Below are positions 38,776 through 48,185 of a DNA stretch of 64,000 nt, piece by piece. This DNA is from Virgibacillus sp. AGTR. Its GTDB lineage: Bacteria; Bacillota; Bacilli; Bacillales; Amphibacillaceae. Each line of letters begins with the position of its first letter. Within the stretch, counting starts at the first letter, position 1. Below the pieces are notes generated by a model. That model was given only the letters and a program-made list of their open reading frames with translations, was not told the origin of the DNA and made no database searches. The stretch covers positions 62,001-126,000 of the forward strand of contig NZ_JAJERH010000003.1 in assembly GCF_016919725.2 (NCBI RefSeq), given 5' to 3'. Both the position numbers and the translations under genes were made by a program.

Positions 38776-39102
38776 TTATTCAAGGCCCACCTGTTCTTTA
38801 CTGGAAAGTTTCCCGTCTCTGAAACGTAAAGTTATTCCGGAGTCCGGAGCTGCTCCATCCCAGCTGTACAAGGTGTTTTCATCGATGAATTCCACTTCAT
38901 CCTCCGTATTTTCTTGGAAATTAATAAGATCCGGCTGTCCCAGCATGTCAATCACATCATCGAATTCCATTCTATTCTCCAGTTGGTTATATTGCTGGAT
39001 CGTCACAGGACCATCTGGATTTTGTACCTCTCCCTCGTCACACCCTGTCAGCAATGCCGCAACCAGTATAAACATTAAAGAAATCTGTGGAAACACTTTC
39101 AT
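38776..39102 (-). CDS. Small lipoprotein with SmpA/BLIP-like fold pattern
   Basis: About 108 residues. The signal peptide ends in the lipobox LLTGC. The mature part has YNQLENRMEFDDVIDMLGQP and later TLYSWDGAA and ITLRFRDGKL, matching the pattern of small SmpA/OmlA/BLIP-like repeats (helix-helix then beta sheet). GGGGG lies 9 bases before the ATG at 39102, so three extra codons at 39111 are left out. It is first in an operon with two permeases; it is too small to be a normal binding protein. Confidence 0.7.
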   Translation of the reverse strand: MKVFPQISLMFILVAALLTGCDEGEVQNPDGPVTIQQYNQLENRMEFDDVIDMLGQPDLINFQENTEDEVEFIDENTLYSWDGAAPDSGITLRFRDGKLSSKEQVGLE

Positions 39103-39373
39103 GAATTTCATCCCCCAAATTAGTTTTCCTTTTTTAGACTTATACTTTATTTTAGCATATAAGATTGAAAATTCACCCGATTCAGAGTGATTTTTATATG
39201 CTTAGAACATAGCTTCTTAACTATTTATCACGAAAATCACTTCTTCACCCTTGCTAGTTTTGTTCGAATAAATGGTTTTATATTAAAGACTTACAGTGTT
39301 TGTGTTTATGGTGAGAATTTAATAAGCAACCTATTTAATATATAAGCGAAGCGATAGCGACACAGATGAACAT

Positions 39374-39519
39374 GGGTCACTTAGCTCCAGACCCAGAAAC
39401 GAGGCGACTTCACGAATCGCCCTAATTTAAATCATCATCGAGTCGCAAGCACATAATTCCTTTATCTACTGCTGGCTCGCTCCAGTTGCTACGTTTCTAA
39501 ACGCGGGCGCTTTTGTTCT
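39374..39519. repeat. MITE-like dispersed repeat M, copy C (complete)
   Basis: It begins GGGTCACTTAGCTCCAGACC and includes CAGAAACGAGGCGACTTCACG; it ends GCTACGTTTCTAAACGCGGGC then GCTTTTGTTCT. It aligns with copy A over its full length. The rest of 39103-39634 is the upstream region of the lia operon. Confidence 0.65.
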
Positions 39520-39634
39520 GCAATTTAACACTTTTCTACGTCTCAGGTACTAGTTCAAAATATGGCTGTAGTTCATTACGATAATCCCTACACTTCTGTA
39601 ATATGGAATTAAGATAAAGAAAGGAGGAAACAAA

Positions 39635-39991
39635 GTGAAGAAATTTCTATTATTTCTAGCAGGGTTAGCTGCATTGATCGTATTAGTAGCAAACTTGGGA
39701 CCAATGGTGTTTTTAGGTTTAGGAATATGGCTACTTTACATTATCTTTAAACAATTTATGAAAAGTGACTCAACAATTGGAAAGATTGGTTGGGTTATCT
39801 TAGGGCTGATTGTGTTAAGCATCACTATTTCAAATATGTTTGCATTAATAGGTGTTGTGGCAGCAATTGGACTTTACTTTATATATAAAAGCTGGAAAAA
39901 AGAAGACCATGAACCAATCGTTCATGAAGTTCAATCAGATGACCCATTTACTAATTTTGAGCGTGAATGGGCTGAAATAAATCATCACTAA
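39635..39991 (+). CDS. liaI: LiaI-like membrane protein
   Basis: 118 residues, three or four helices and a soluble acidic tail. In B. subtilis LiaI recruits LiaH to the membrane under cell-wall antibiotic stress. Identity rests on hydrophobic pattern, length and its place first in a liaI-liaH-liaF-liaS-liaR order. The start is GTG with AAAGGAGG upstream. No confident LiaR box could be assigned upstream. Confidence 0.8.
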   Translation: MKKFLLFLAGLAALIVLVANLGPMVFLGLGIWLLYIIFKQFMKSDSTIGKIGWVILGLIVLSITISNMFALIGVVAAIGLYFIYKSWKKEDHEPIVHEVQSDDPFTNFEREWAEINHH

Positions 39992-40009
39992 AAAAGGAGA
40001 GCATGAAAA

Positions 40010-40642
40010 ATGACAAATATATTTACACGTATTAAAGATTCTGTAACAAGTGATCTTCATAACCTTATGGACCAGAAGGAACAAAAAAATCCAATTGCAG
40101 CATTAAATCATTACTTACGTCAAAGTGAACAGGAAAAAGAAAAAGTGCGAAAGCTTGTGGAAAGACAATATAAGTTAAAGGATGAGTTTACAAAAGAGTA
40201 TCAGATGGCTAATGACCTAGCTGAAAAACGTCTAAAACAAGCAGAAATTGCTGAGAAAGCAGGAGAAGAGCAAATGCATGCATTTGCAGTGAGGGAACAC
40301 GAAGAATATCAAGCTCGTGCAGAGCGATTGAAAGCATCACGTGATGAGGCGGAACAAGAATTAGACACCTTAGAGCAGAAGTATGAAGATATGAAGCATA
40401 AGCTAAAAGATATGCATCTACGCAGGATGGAGCTAATGGGTCGAGAAAATGTTGCACGTGCCAACCATCAGATGAACAAAGTGGTAGACGAAACATCCGA
40501 TAAACCTTTTTCTAAATTTGCGGAGATGGAAAGATACATCGAAGGACTCGAGTATCGAGTTAATAATTCATACTATCGTAGTACATTTGATAACAAAATA
40601 GCCAAACTAGAACAAGAAATGAAAGAAAAGGAGCAAGTATAA
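40010..40642 (+). CDS. liaH: LiaH, PspA/IM30 family phage-shock protein
   Basis: 210 residues, almost entirely coiled coil, of the ESCRT-III-like PspA family that forms rings on stressed membranes. It opens MTNIFTRIKDSVTSDLHNLM and contains NPIAALNHYLRQSEQEKEK, as in LiaH. It lies 18 bases after liaI. A hairpin terminator then separates it from liaFSR, so liaIH can be expressed to a higher level than the regulators. Confidence 0.93.
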   Translation: MTNIFTRIKDSVTSDLHNLMDQKEQKNPIAALNHYLRQSEQEKEKVRKLVERQYKLKDEFTKEYQMANDLAEKRLKQAEIAEKAGEEQMHAFAVREHEEYQARAERLKASRDEAEQELDTLEQKYEDMKHKLKDMHLRRMELMGRENVARANHQMNKVVDETSDKPFSKFAEMERYIEGLEYRVNNSYYRSTFDNKIAKLEQEMKEKEQV

Positions 40643-40740
40643 ATAAGTATCACTAAAGTGCAGTGCAGGTGCCGTTCCTATTAAACCATCGAGATATCAC
40701 ACTTTCTCTTCGTCAGCAATTAAAAAAATGATATACTATA

Positions 40741-40766
40741 CAGGCGCACGTGGATGCGCCTGTTTT
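40741..40766 (+). terminator. Partial terminator between liaIH and liaFSR
   Basis: CAGGCGCA-CGTGGA-TGCGCCTG is a perfect 8-bp GC-rich stem followed by TTTTA. The short T run suggests partial read-through into liaF. Confidence 0.7.
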
Positions 40767-40793
40767 ACATAATAAAGAAGGGAGGCTTACTTC

Positions 40794-41525
40794 ATGTTTC
40801 AACGATTAACAACGGACACTCTAAATTGGATATTGATCATTGGAGTAATCCTCTTTATTATTGAGCTCACATTTTTCCATGGCGGAATGCTAATTCCAGC
40901 TTTATTTTTTGCCTTGCTTATTTATATTGGAAGGAAAAAGTTCCACAGTCTATGGGGAAAGGTAATCTTTTGGAGCGGTATGGTTGGTATTATTTTTGCG
41001 ATTCTTAATATGCTTGCGGTAAGGTTCTTAATTATTGCCGCTATCGTTTTGTTTGTGGTTAACTATAGCAAATCCAAAAAAGCAGCGGAAGTTCTGAGAC
41101 CTTCCATAATGGGGAATCAGCATAAGGCGAATGAAACAATTATAAGTAAGCAACCATTATTAGACCATAAACTATTTGATGACCAACGAACAGAGGAAAC
41201 AGCCTATCAATGGAAAGATGTTAATATTCATGGTGCATTTGGTGATCGGATTATTGACTTAAGTAATACAGTACTTCCTAAAGACACAGCAGTTATCTCT
41301 ATACGTCACTTGGTTGGTAACTTGGAAATTTATGTTCCTTATGATGTTGAAGTAAGTATACACCATAGTTCCGTATTCGGACGCGCGCATATATTGGGAC
41401 ATTACCATGAAAAATTGATGAATCAATCTTTGCTTTATCAAACGAAAGATTATGATACCGTTGTTCCACGTGTGAAAATTGTTACCTCATTATTGTCTGG
41501 TGATATTGAGGTGAAGCGAATATGA
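40794..41525 (+). CDS. liaF: LiaF, membrane inhibitor of LiaSR
   Basis: 243 residues: four N-terminal helices, then a soluble DUF2154/LiaF C-terminal domain (DRIIDLSNTVLPKDTAVISI, GNLEIYVPYDVEVSIHHSSV). LiaF keeps LiaS off in the absence of envelope stress. Its last four bases (ATGA) overlap the liaS start. Confidence 0.92.
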   Translation: MFQRLTTDTLNWILIIGVILFIIELTFFHGGMLIPALFFALLIYIGRKKFHSLWGKVIFWSGMVGIIFAILNMLAVRFLIIAAIVLFVVNYSKSKKAAEVLRPSIMGNQHKANETIISKQPLLDHKLFDDQRTEETAYQWKDVNIHGAFGDRIIDLSNTVLPKDTAVISIRHLVGNLEIYVPYDVEVSIHHSSVFGRAHILGHYHEKLMNQSLLYQTKDYDTVVPRVKIVTSLLSGDIEVKRI

Positions 41526-42550
41526 ATATGATTTTGCGTCATATTGTTACTGCTGTTATGTTTAGTATTTTACTATCAATTGCAATGGTTGGGTTAACAC
41601 TTGTCGCGTTCGTCAATGATTGGAGCCGTATTGTAGATCAAAAATTAGGTGATGTATCGTTCGTGCTAGTTATTTTTGTTATATCTGTTGCTGCGGGATT
41701 GATTATTGGGACAGTAACTGGATATTATTGGAGACAACGAATTCATCACGTAGAAAGACAACTGGATGAAATCATTAAAGGTCAAAAACTAACCCTTGAT
41801 ATAGATGCGTATAAAGATTTAGAAGACATTCACCGGTATATGGGACAAATACAAAATAAAATTAGGGCTCAGACAGAACAAGCGCAGCGATTAGCAACAG
41901 AAAGAGCTACTGAACGCGAACAAAGCTTACAAGAAATTGTTGTTCAGGAGCGTAATCGCTTAGCAAGAGAATTACATGATTCGGTCAGCCAACAGTTATT
42001 TGCTGCTTCCATGATGATGTCGGCTATCAATGAAACAAACCCTCCTAAGGATACTGTAATGAAAAAGCAGCTGCGAATGGTGGAAAACATGATTCATCAA
42101 TCTCAATTAGAGATGCGGGCATTACTGCTACATCTTCGGCCAGTTGCCTTGAAGGGGAAATCCCTACAAGCTGGTGCAGAAGAATTATTGCTTGAATTAA
42201 CACAAAAAGTTCCAATGGATATTACTTGGAACGTTGAGGCGTTTACTGTAGATAAAGGTGTAGAGGACCAATTGTTTCGTATCCTTCAGGAAGCAGTGTC
42301 AAATACGCTGCGACATGCAAAAGCAACTACATTACAAGTAATGCTTGTTGAAAGAGATGAAAACGTAATTTTACGAGTAACAGATAACGGTATTGGTTTT
42401 GTTATGGAAAAAATAAAGACGGGCTCTTACGGCTTACAGAATATGCAAGAACGTGCGTATGAGGTAGGTGGGAGCTTCAAGGTAATTAGTCTCCCAGATG
42501 AAGGTACACGAATAGAAGTAAAGGTACCGAATCTAGGAAAGGAGGATTAG
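41522..42550 (+). CDS. liaS: LiaS sensor histidine kinase
   Basis: 342 residues. Two helices flank a very short outside loop (intramembrane-sensing kinase), then a HAMP-like linker, the HisKA_3 dimerisation motif [20 protein letters not shown] with the phospho-His, and an ATPase with [12 protein letters not shown] and TDNGIGF. It acts with LiaR to sense cell-wall antibiotics. Starts within the liaF stop. Confidence 0.94.
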   Translation: MNMILRHIVTAVMFSILLSIAMVGLTLVAFVNDWSRIVDQKLGDVSFVLVIFVISVAAGLIIGTVTGYYWRQRIHHVERQLDEIIKGQKLTLDIDAYKDLEDIHRYMGQIQNKIRAQTEQAQRLATERATEREQSLQEIVVQERNRLARELHDSVSQQLFAASMMMSAINETNPPKDTVMKKQLRMVENMIHQSQLEMRALLLHLRPVALKGKSLQAGAEELLLELTQKVPMDITWNVEAFTVDKGVEDQLFRILQEAVSNTLRHAKATTLQVMLVERDENVILRVTDNGIGFVMEKIKTGSYGLQNMQERAYEVGGSFKVISLPDEGTRIEVKVPNLGKED

Positions 42551-42554
42551 AATA

Positions 42555-43184
42555 ATGATTAACGTTTTATTTGCTGATGATCATGAAATGGTTCGAATTG
42601 GAGTCACTTCCTATTTATCCGCTCAACCTGATATTAAAGTTATTGCAGAAGCTGATGATGGTGAGAAAGCTGTAGAACTTGCATTAGAATTAAGACCAGA
42701 TATTATCTTAATGGATCTAGTCATGAAAGATATGGATGGAATTGAAGCAACAAAATTAATTATGGAACAATGGCCAAACGCAAAGATTATTATTGTGACT
42801 AGCTTCTTAGATGATGAAAAGGTCTATCCGGCATTGGAAGCTGGTGCTACTAGTTATATGTTGAAAACATCCAAGGCTGAAGAAATTGCCAAAGCTATTC
42901 GTGCTACGTATCAAGGGCAAACGGTACTTGAGCCAGAAGTAACTGGAAAGATTATGAACCGCATGCGTACACCGCAAGTGGAATTACATGAACAGTTAAC
43001 AGAAAGAGAGAAAGAAATTTTACTCCTATTGGCTCAAGGTAAAACAAATCAGGAAATAGCTGATGAGTTATTCATTTCTTTAAAAACAGTAAAGGTACAT
43101 GTAAGTAATCTACTAGGTAAACTGGAGGTACAGGATCGTACTCAGGCAGTTATCTATGCATTTAAGCATCATCTAGTGGAATAA
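42555..43184 (+). CDS. liaR: LiaR response regulator (NarL family)
   Basis: 209 residues. The receiver has FADDHEM, phospho-Asp in [13 protein letters not shown] (near residue 54) and the Lys in MLKTSKAE; the LuxR-type HTH is [20 protein letters not shown] followed by [18 protein letters not shown]. It activates liaIH in relatives. It ends the operon; a long stop-codon hairpin follows. Confidence 0.95.
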   Translation: MINVLFADDHEMVRIGVTSYLSAQPDIKVIAEADDGEKAVELALELRPDIILMDLVMKDMDGIEATKLIMEQWPNAKIIIVTSFLDDEKVYPALEAGATSYMLKTSKAEEIAKAIRATYQGQTVLEPEVTGKIMNRMRTPQVELHEQLTEREKEILLLLAQGKTNQEIADELFISLKTVKVHVSNLLGKLEVQDRTQAVIYAFKHHLVE

Positions 43185-43205
43185 CATAACTAGATGATGC
43201 TTAAA
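43161..43205 (+). other. Long hairpin over the liaR stop codon
   Basis: TTTAAGCATCATCTAGT (43161-43177) pairs perfectly with ACTAGATGATGCTTAAA (43189-43205), a 17-bp stem with an 11-base loop containing the TAA. No T run follows. It encodes the last residues FKHHLVE. Confidence 0.75.
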
Positions 43206-43406
43206 AGAAGACGCAAATGATAGTTCATACATATAGCTATCATATTCTATTTTCCCATGACATTTGATCAGCCTTCTCGTGAGTAGACCAATTCCTTTGC
43301 AAACTCCTCACGGTTGTTCTGATCACTAGAGTCATGTATTTTCCAGTTGCTTCGAAGTGGAAAAAGTAGTTCCAAGCGCTATATTATTTGTCTTTGCACG
43401 GCCGAT

Positions 43407-44435
43407 CTAATTGTTTAACTTTTGATTACGCTCAAAATAACGATCAGCTAGTTGGTAAATAGATATTAATTCATAAATAATAATAAGTTCTGGAGGAAAA
43501 GTGGTGGCGTCGTAGTCATGTTTATTTTTTGACAGACCATTTTCTTCCCAAAACATTTCACTTAATTGTTTCAAACATTGTTGATGCTTTTGTGATTCAA
43601 ACTGTTTCGCATGTGAAAATCCTTCCACGAGTTCGTCTACTGCATGTAAAATAATCCTTCGTTCGTTTTCTCCCCACATTCTAAAGTTCTTTGGAGTATG
43701 GAGTACATTATCTGTATGGTAATGAATAAGCCTTAAACATATCAGCTGTTTTTCTATTATCTTAAAGTAATTTCTCTCGCTATCAGCAAGTGGATGGAAT
43801 TTCGATTCATCTTTCTGAAAGCGAATGAGTGTCTCTGTCAGCTGTATTTTTTTGTATACTTGATCTGCTGGGTTAATAGTGATTGGTGACTTATCAACAT
43901 CGACCATGCATTGAAAAACTTTTGCGATCATATCTCCTGTCTGTTTACGAATGCTCTCCATATTTACTGTAATATTTTTTGTGTAATCAGGTGGTAAAAC
44001 AAACATGTTCACTCCTGTGGAAACTAATAGGCCAAGGGTCGTAGTTCCTAAACGAATCAAGAATGATATAAAGTAATTGCTATGAATAACTTCAACCATT
44101 GCTACAGCAGTGAGTGTTGCTACTAAAAGCCCGGCATGTAGTTTTAGCTTAAAACAAGTAACGATCGTAAATGTTGCGGCTAGTGCGTATGTTAAGGGAG
44201 AGTTTCCGAATAAGAATATAAAAAATACCGAATATGCAGAACCAATTGCAGAAGCTGGAAATCGAATAATTCCCTTACGAATAGAATCAGAAACAGTGGG
44301 TTCTATTGTTACAATTGCTGTAATAACTGCAAATACAGCCGGGATATTTAGTAATGAGCAAATCCAAGCAGTTATGAATACAGCAACTCCAGTTTTAACC
44401 ACTCTACTCCCAATAAAATGAAATCGTTTCACCAT
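43407..44435 (-). CDS. Aromatic acid exporter (ArAE/FUSC-like) family protein, YqjA-like
   Basis: 342 residues. Five or six helices (about 15-150), with FITAWICSLLNIPAVFAVIT, TIEPTVSDSIRKGIIRFPAS and GLLVSTGVNMFVLPPDYTKN typical of the family, then a helical cytoplasmic domain with conserved Arg/Lys-rich helices. Efflux of aromatic or aryl acids is inferred. TTAGGAG lies 6 bases before the ATG at 44435; the frame runs two codons further. Confidence 0.82.
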   Translation of the reverse strand: MVKRFHFIGSRVVKTGVAVFITAWICSLLNIPAVFAVITAIVTIEPTVSDSIRKGIIRFPASAIGSAYSVFFIFLFGNSPLTYALAATFTIVTCFKLKLHAGLLVATLTAVAMVEVIHSNYFISFLIRLGTTTLGLLVSTGVNMFVLPPDYTKNITVNMESIRKQTGDMIAKVFQCMVDVDKSPITINPADQVYKKIQLTETLIRFQKDESKFHPLADSERNYFKIIEKQLICLRLIHYHTDNVLHTPKNFRMWGENERRIILHAVDELVEGFSHAKQFESQKHQQCLKQLSEMFWEENGLSKNKHDYDATTFPPELIIIYELISIYQLADRYFERNQKLNN

Positions 44436-44614
44436 CGTCATCTCCTAAGCTGTCTTAACCTAAATCACTTATCCATCATCTATTTTCCAACAACGAAAAA
44501 ATTTTTTCAACTAAGTTTAAAAAAGGGGTTGCAATTTTTCAAATATTACCATAAACTGTTTTATAACAAAATACAAAAAATAAAATTGTTATATAAAAGG
44601 AGGTTCTTAAATTG

Positions 44615-44716
44615 ATGAATAGTGAAACAGCAAGATGTCCAGATTGTGGAGAGAAGATGAAGACTAATGGATATATACAGGAATGTGATTATTGTCTATC
44701 TAAAAAGGAGGACTAA
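44615..44716 (+). CDS. 33-residue zinc-ribbon protein, YhfH-like
   Basis: MNSETARCPDCGEKM then KTNGYIQECDYCLSKKED. Two CxxC pairs (CPDC and CDYC) 14-15 residues apart form a zinc ribbon like the tiny YhfH proteins of Bacillus. AAAAGGAGG lies 8 bases before an in-frame TTG at 44612 and 11 before this ATG, a strong site supporting translation. It is too short for usual gene finders. Function unknown. Confidence 0.65.
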   Translation: MNSETARCPDCGEKMKTNGYIQECDYCLSKKED

Positions 44717-44810
44717 TTTTTTTATATGCTCTGTTATATAACAAATAAATATGTATTATAACAATAATTGTTGCCAAATAGTCATACAGATTAGATTTTA
44801 CCCGCATATA

Positions 44811-44973
44811 ACTGGCAGTAAGCTCTCCACATCAAGTAATAGAAACCAATAATGGTAAGTGTGGGATCAACTGCCAGTAAATGTCCGATTGGTTTAAGGG
44901 CCTTTAGGTCATATCCTTTTGGTGCTAACAATTAGAGGGGGAAAACCAAACCCTAACAGATTGAAGTTTCACT
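44811..44973. repeat. Inverted-repeat structure plus repeat R2, copy 2
   Basis: ACTGGCAGT (44811-44819) and ACTGCCAGT (44870-44878) pair perfectly, with an inner TCCACA / TGTGGGA match: a long stem-loop. Directly after comes R2 (44886-44973: CGATTGGTTTAAGGGCC, TTTAGGTCATATCCTTTTGG, GGGGG...CCC, GATTGAAGTTTC), as at 35984-36072. It lies 28 bases before aceA and could be a leader structure, an insertion-sequence end or decayed coding sequence. Confidence 0.6.
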
Positions 44974-45001
44974 ATATCGTAGTTGATTTTAAAGGAGGAT
45001 T

Positions 45002-46288
45002 ATGATGACAAATAGTAGAGCAGAAATAATTAAAGAAGAATGGGAAAATAATCAACGGTGGTCAGGAGTAGAACGACCATATACTGCTAATGATGTTATT
45101 CGATTAAGGGGTTCAATTGACCTCAACTACTCACTAGCAGAATTAGGTTCACGTAAGCTATGGAAACTGTTGCATACAGAAAAATATATTCATGCATTAG
45201 GGGCATTAACTGGAAACCAAGCTGTTCAACAAGTTAAAGCAGGTTTGAAAGCCATTTATCTCAGTGGCTGGCAGGTAGCTGCAGACGCAAATATGGCAGG
45301 GCAAATGTATCCAGATCAGAGCCTGTATCCTGTGAATAGTGTACCGAATGTGGTAAAACGGATTAATCAAGCACTTCAACGAGCTGATCAAATTTATTTT
45401 TCAGAAGGGAAGCAAACAATTGATTGGTATGCTCCAATTATCGCTGATGCAGAGGCTGGATTTGGGGGACAATTAAATGTCTACGAATTAATGAAATCTA
45501 TGATTGAAGCCGGGGCATCAGCAGTTCATTTTGAAGATCAGTTATCATCAGAGAAGAAATGTGGTCATTTAGGTGGTAAAGTACTGTTACCAACACAGAC
45601 TGCAGTACGGAATCTAATTGCTGCTAGATTAGCCGCAGATGTAATGGGAACACCTACTATTATAATTGCTAGAACAGATGCAAACGCAGCTAACTTAATT
45701 ACAAGTGATGTTGATCCATATGATGCTCGTTTTATTACTGGAGAGCGAACGACAGAGGGGTTTTATAAAACGAAAGCAGGAATTGAGCAAGCCATTGCCC
45801 GCGGTCTAGCATATGCACCATATGCAGATCTAGTATGGTGTGAGACATCAGAACCAAACTTGGAGGAAGCAAGCATGTTTGCTGAAGCTATTCGTGCAAA
45901 GTACCCAAATCAATTACTAGCTTATAATTGCTCACCATCATTTAATTGGAAGAAAAAGTTATCGGATGACGAAATTTCTACTTTTCAAGAAAAATTAGGG
46001 GAATTAGGCTACAAATTTCAATTTGTTACATTAGCAGGGTTTCATGCTCTTAACTATAGTATGTTTGAACTGTCTAGAAAATATAAAGATGAGGGAATGA
46101 AGGCCTACTCCGAATTGCAGCAAGGAGAATTTGCTAGTGAGCAATTTGGTTATAGTGCCACACGTCATCAACGCGAAGTGGGAACAGGCTATTTTGATGA
46201 AGTAGCACAAATAATATCTGGTGGTAGTTTCTCAACGGGTGCACTAAAGGGATCGACAGAAGAGGAACAATTTACATCTTCTTTTTGA
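45002..46288 (+). CDS. aceA: Isocitrate lyase
   Basis: 428 residues. It splits isocitrate to succinate and glyoxylate in the glyoxylate shunt, allowing growth on acetate and fatty acids. The catalytic loop [11 protein letters not shown] (Cys about 187) is intact, as are [11 protein letters not shown] and IARTDANAA for metal and substrate binding, and [21 protein letters not shown] precedes tandem ATGs at 45002/45005. Malate synthase is not in the window; the fad operon 13 kb away would feed this pathway. Confidence 0.96.
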   Translation: MMTNSRAEIIKEEWENNQRWSGVERPYTANDVIRLRGSIDLNYSLAELGSRKLWKLLHTEKYIHALGALTGNQAVQQVKAGLKAIYLSGWQVAADANMAGQMYPDQSLYPVNSVPNVVKRINQALQRADQIYFSEGKQTIDWYAPIIADAEAGFGGQLNVYELMKSMIEAGASAVHFEDQLSSEKKCGHLGGKVLLPTQTAVRNLIAARLAADVMGTPTIIIARTDANAANLITSDVDPYDARFITGERTTEGFYKTKAGIEQAIARGLAYAPYADLVWCETSEPNLEEASMFAEAIRAKYPNQLLAYNCSPSFNWKKKLSDDEISTFQEKLGELGYKFQFVTLAGFHALNYSMFELSRKYKDEGMKAYSELQQGEFASEQFGYSATRHQREVGTGYFDEVAQIISGGSFSTGALKGSTEEEQFTSSF

Positions 46289-46307
46289 AGAAAATTAACT
46301 TGGGCTA

Positions 46308-46342
46308 AGGCGTTCATTCTACATCGAATGAACGCCTTTTTT
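46308..46342 (+). terminator. Terminator of aceA
   Basis: AGGCGTTCATTC pairs with GAATGAACGCCT around a 5-base loop and runs into TTTTTT. Confidence 0.9.
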
Positions 46343-46381
46343 AATGGAAAAAGAGGTTTTATGTCACATTTGAAACATAAT

Positions 46382-46398
46382 TGTAATATTACTATAAT
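46382..46398 (+). promoter_or_regulatory. Possible WalR box upstream of the cwlO-like gene
   Basis: TGTAAT-ATTAC-TATAAT fits the direct-repeat WalR pattern TGTWAH-N5-TGTWAH with one mismatch. CwlO-type hydrolases are WalR targets in Bacillus. The second half may instead be a -10 box. Confidence 0.35.
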
Positions 46399-46553
46399 AT
46401 GTGTGCAATTTTTAACTGTTATACTACTAATTGCCTAAGTTAATAGGATACATAATCTAGTCTAGTTTCACATTACTGCATAATACCATCAAAAGAATTA
46501 CAAAATATACATATTTTATTTGCAGACGTGATAAAAAGAAGTGGGGGAGAAAG

Positions 46554-47789
46554 GTGAAGAAATCAATCGTAACAGTAGCGACTGTGACAGTCGTCGGTTT
46601 AAGTAGTGCATTTGCAATGGATGCACATGCGGAAACGATGGATGACCTCAAGAATAAACAGTCTGAGATTCAAGATAATCGTGATGAAATTAAAGCAAAT
46701 CTATCAGAAGCAGAAGCGAAAATTGCAGATGTTTTAATAGAATTAGAAGATTTAAATAAAGAGATAAAAAACGTTAATCATGCGCTTAAAGAAAATCAAA
46801 AAATGATGGATAAGACAGAAAGCGATATTGCTAAAAAAGAAAAAGAAGTACAAGCTTTAGAGGATGAAATTGTTCAACTTGAGGAAGCTATTGAGAAACG
46901 TTACAACATTTTAAAAGAGCGTGTAGTTTCTTATCAACAGAGTGGTGGAAATGTTAGCTATTTAGAAGTTATTTTTGGTTCTAAAAGCTTTAGTGACTTT
47001 ATTAGCCGTGTATCTGCTGTGAATAAAATATCCGACTCAGATACCCAGTTGATGGAAAAACAAGAGAAAGATAAAAAAGAAGTAGAAGAAAAACAGGATA
47101 AAGTATTAGCTAAGCTTGAAGAGCTTAAGGATATGAAGGTTGAATTAAAAGGTGTACAAGCAACCATTAATGAGCAAAAACGAGAAAATGAAAATAAAAA
47201 AGAAGCATTAAAAAATAAGAAACAGGATCTTGTAGCATTAAAAGAAGAGCTTCAAGTAAAAGATAGTAATCTAGCTTCTTTAGAAAATGAAGTGAAACAA
47301 AGTATTGCTCAGCAACAAAGACCAACTGTTTCTTCTTCAAACTCAAATTCAAGTTCAGCTGGAAAGCTTCAAACATTAAGCAGTAGCGGTTCATCATCTA
47401 AACCATCTGTATCTTCTGGAGGCGGTGGCATTAGTACAGCAATTAATGCTGGCTATCAATATCTTGGTGTACCATATGTATGGGGAGGTAAAGGACCAAG
47501 CGGATTTGATTGTTCAGGATTTGTATCTTGGGCATTTGGTCAAGCAGGATATTCTATTCCTTCAACGACATCTTCCCTTGCCGGAACTGGTACAAAAGTA
47601 TCCTATAGCAATATTCAACCAGGTGACCTCGTATTCTTTAATACGTATAAAACAAATGGACATGTTGGAATTTATGTTGGCGGTGGCAAGTTTATCGGAG
47701 CTCAAAATTCAACTGGTCTAGCTGTAGCTGATATGAGTACTGGGTATTGGAAAAATCATTTTAAAGGTCATGTACGTCGTGTACGATAA
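46554..47789 (+). CDS. cwlO: Peptidoglycan DL-endopeptidase, CwlO-like (NlpC/P60)
   Basis: 411 residues from a GTG. A signal peptide (cleavage near AMDAHAE) leads to a long coiled coil (about 27-250) with the PcsB-like stretch NVSYLEVIFGSKSFSDFISR, a Ser-rich linker (about 258-295), and a C-terminal NlpC/P60 domain: GVPYVWGGKGPSGFDCSGFV with catalytic Cys320, NGHVGIYVG with His370. It cuts the D-gamma-Glu-DAP bond in stem peptides during cell elongation and in relatives is controlled by FtsEX. Confidence 0.9.
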   Translation: MKKSIVTVATVTVVGLSSAFAMDAHAETMDDLKNKQSEIQDNRDEIKANLSEAEAKIADVLIELEDLNKEIKNVNHALKENQKMMDKTESDIAKKEKEVQALEDEIVQLEEAIEKRYNILKERVVSYQQSGGNVSYLEVIFGSKSFSDFISRVSAVNKISDSDTQLMEKQEKDKKEVEEKQDKVLAKLEELKDMKVELKGVQATINEQKRENENKKEALKNKKQDLVALKEELQVKDSNLASLENEVKQSIAQQQRPTVSSSNSNSSSAGKLQTLSSSGSSSKPSVSSGGGGISTAINAGYQYLGVPYVWGGKGPSGFDCSGFVSWAFGQAGYSIPSTTSSLAGTGTKVSYSNIQPGDLVFFNTYKTNGHVGIYVGGGKFIGAQNSTGLAVADMSTGYWKNHFKGHVRRVR

Positions 47790-47835
47790 TAGATAGTATT
47801 TAAAAGAGTCTGGAAAAAGTAAATAAGAAGCAATC

Positions 47836-47885
47836 AAAAACGAGCGATGATTAGTTGATGAAATTAATTATCGTTCGTTTTTTTG
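47836..47885 (+). terminator. Terminator after cwlO
   Basis: AAAAACGAGCGATGATTA pairs with TTAATTATCGTTCGTTTTTTT with minor mismatches, about 50 bases after the stop. From here to the promoter at 48094 nothing else was recognised. Confidence 0.82.
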
Positions 47886-48093
47886 ATTAGAATCATTCAT
47901 TTAGCAGCTGAAATAAGCGAGACTCTTTGAAAACGAGAGCTTTTGTTTGCAATATATTGCTCTGAAGCCTTCCTATCCTGTGGAGAGTTAGTATAATTCA
48001 TGTTACGACGATTATAAGCTTGTCTGATGGAAGTAAGTTTTGCAGTCCAAATGCTTAGTTTCTTTTGAGGGTATTGAGCTGGAAATTTGAGGT

Positions 48094-48119
48094 TTAGTTA
48101 AAAAATAAAAGGGGTATAA
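48094..48119 (+). promoter_or_regulatory. Candidate SigB promoter of the BCCT transporter
   Basis: GTTTAG, a 14-base spacer and GGGTAT match the general-stress SigB pattern GTTTAA-N12-15-GGGTAT with one mismatch, about 67 bases before the start. Osmolyte carriers are often under such control. Confidence 0.55.
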
Positions 48120-48185
48120 TAAAATGTGCCTCTTTACGTTCCGTATCCCGTAAATGGTACATAAAACTTATAGAAAGGATCTGTT

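Noticed and set aside
47920-47960. Possible fifth repeat M fragment (GAGCTTTTGTTTGC)
   Set aside because: Only a short low-complexity match; no GTTTCTAATCGG part.
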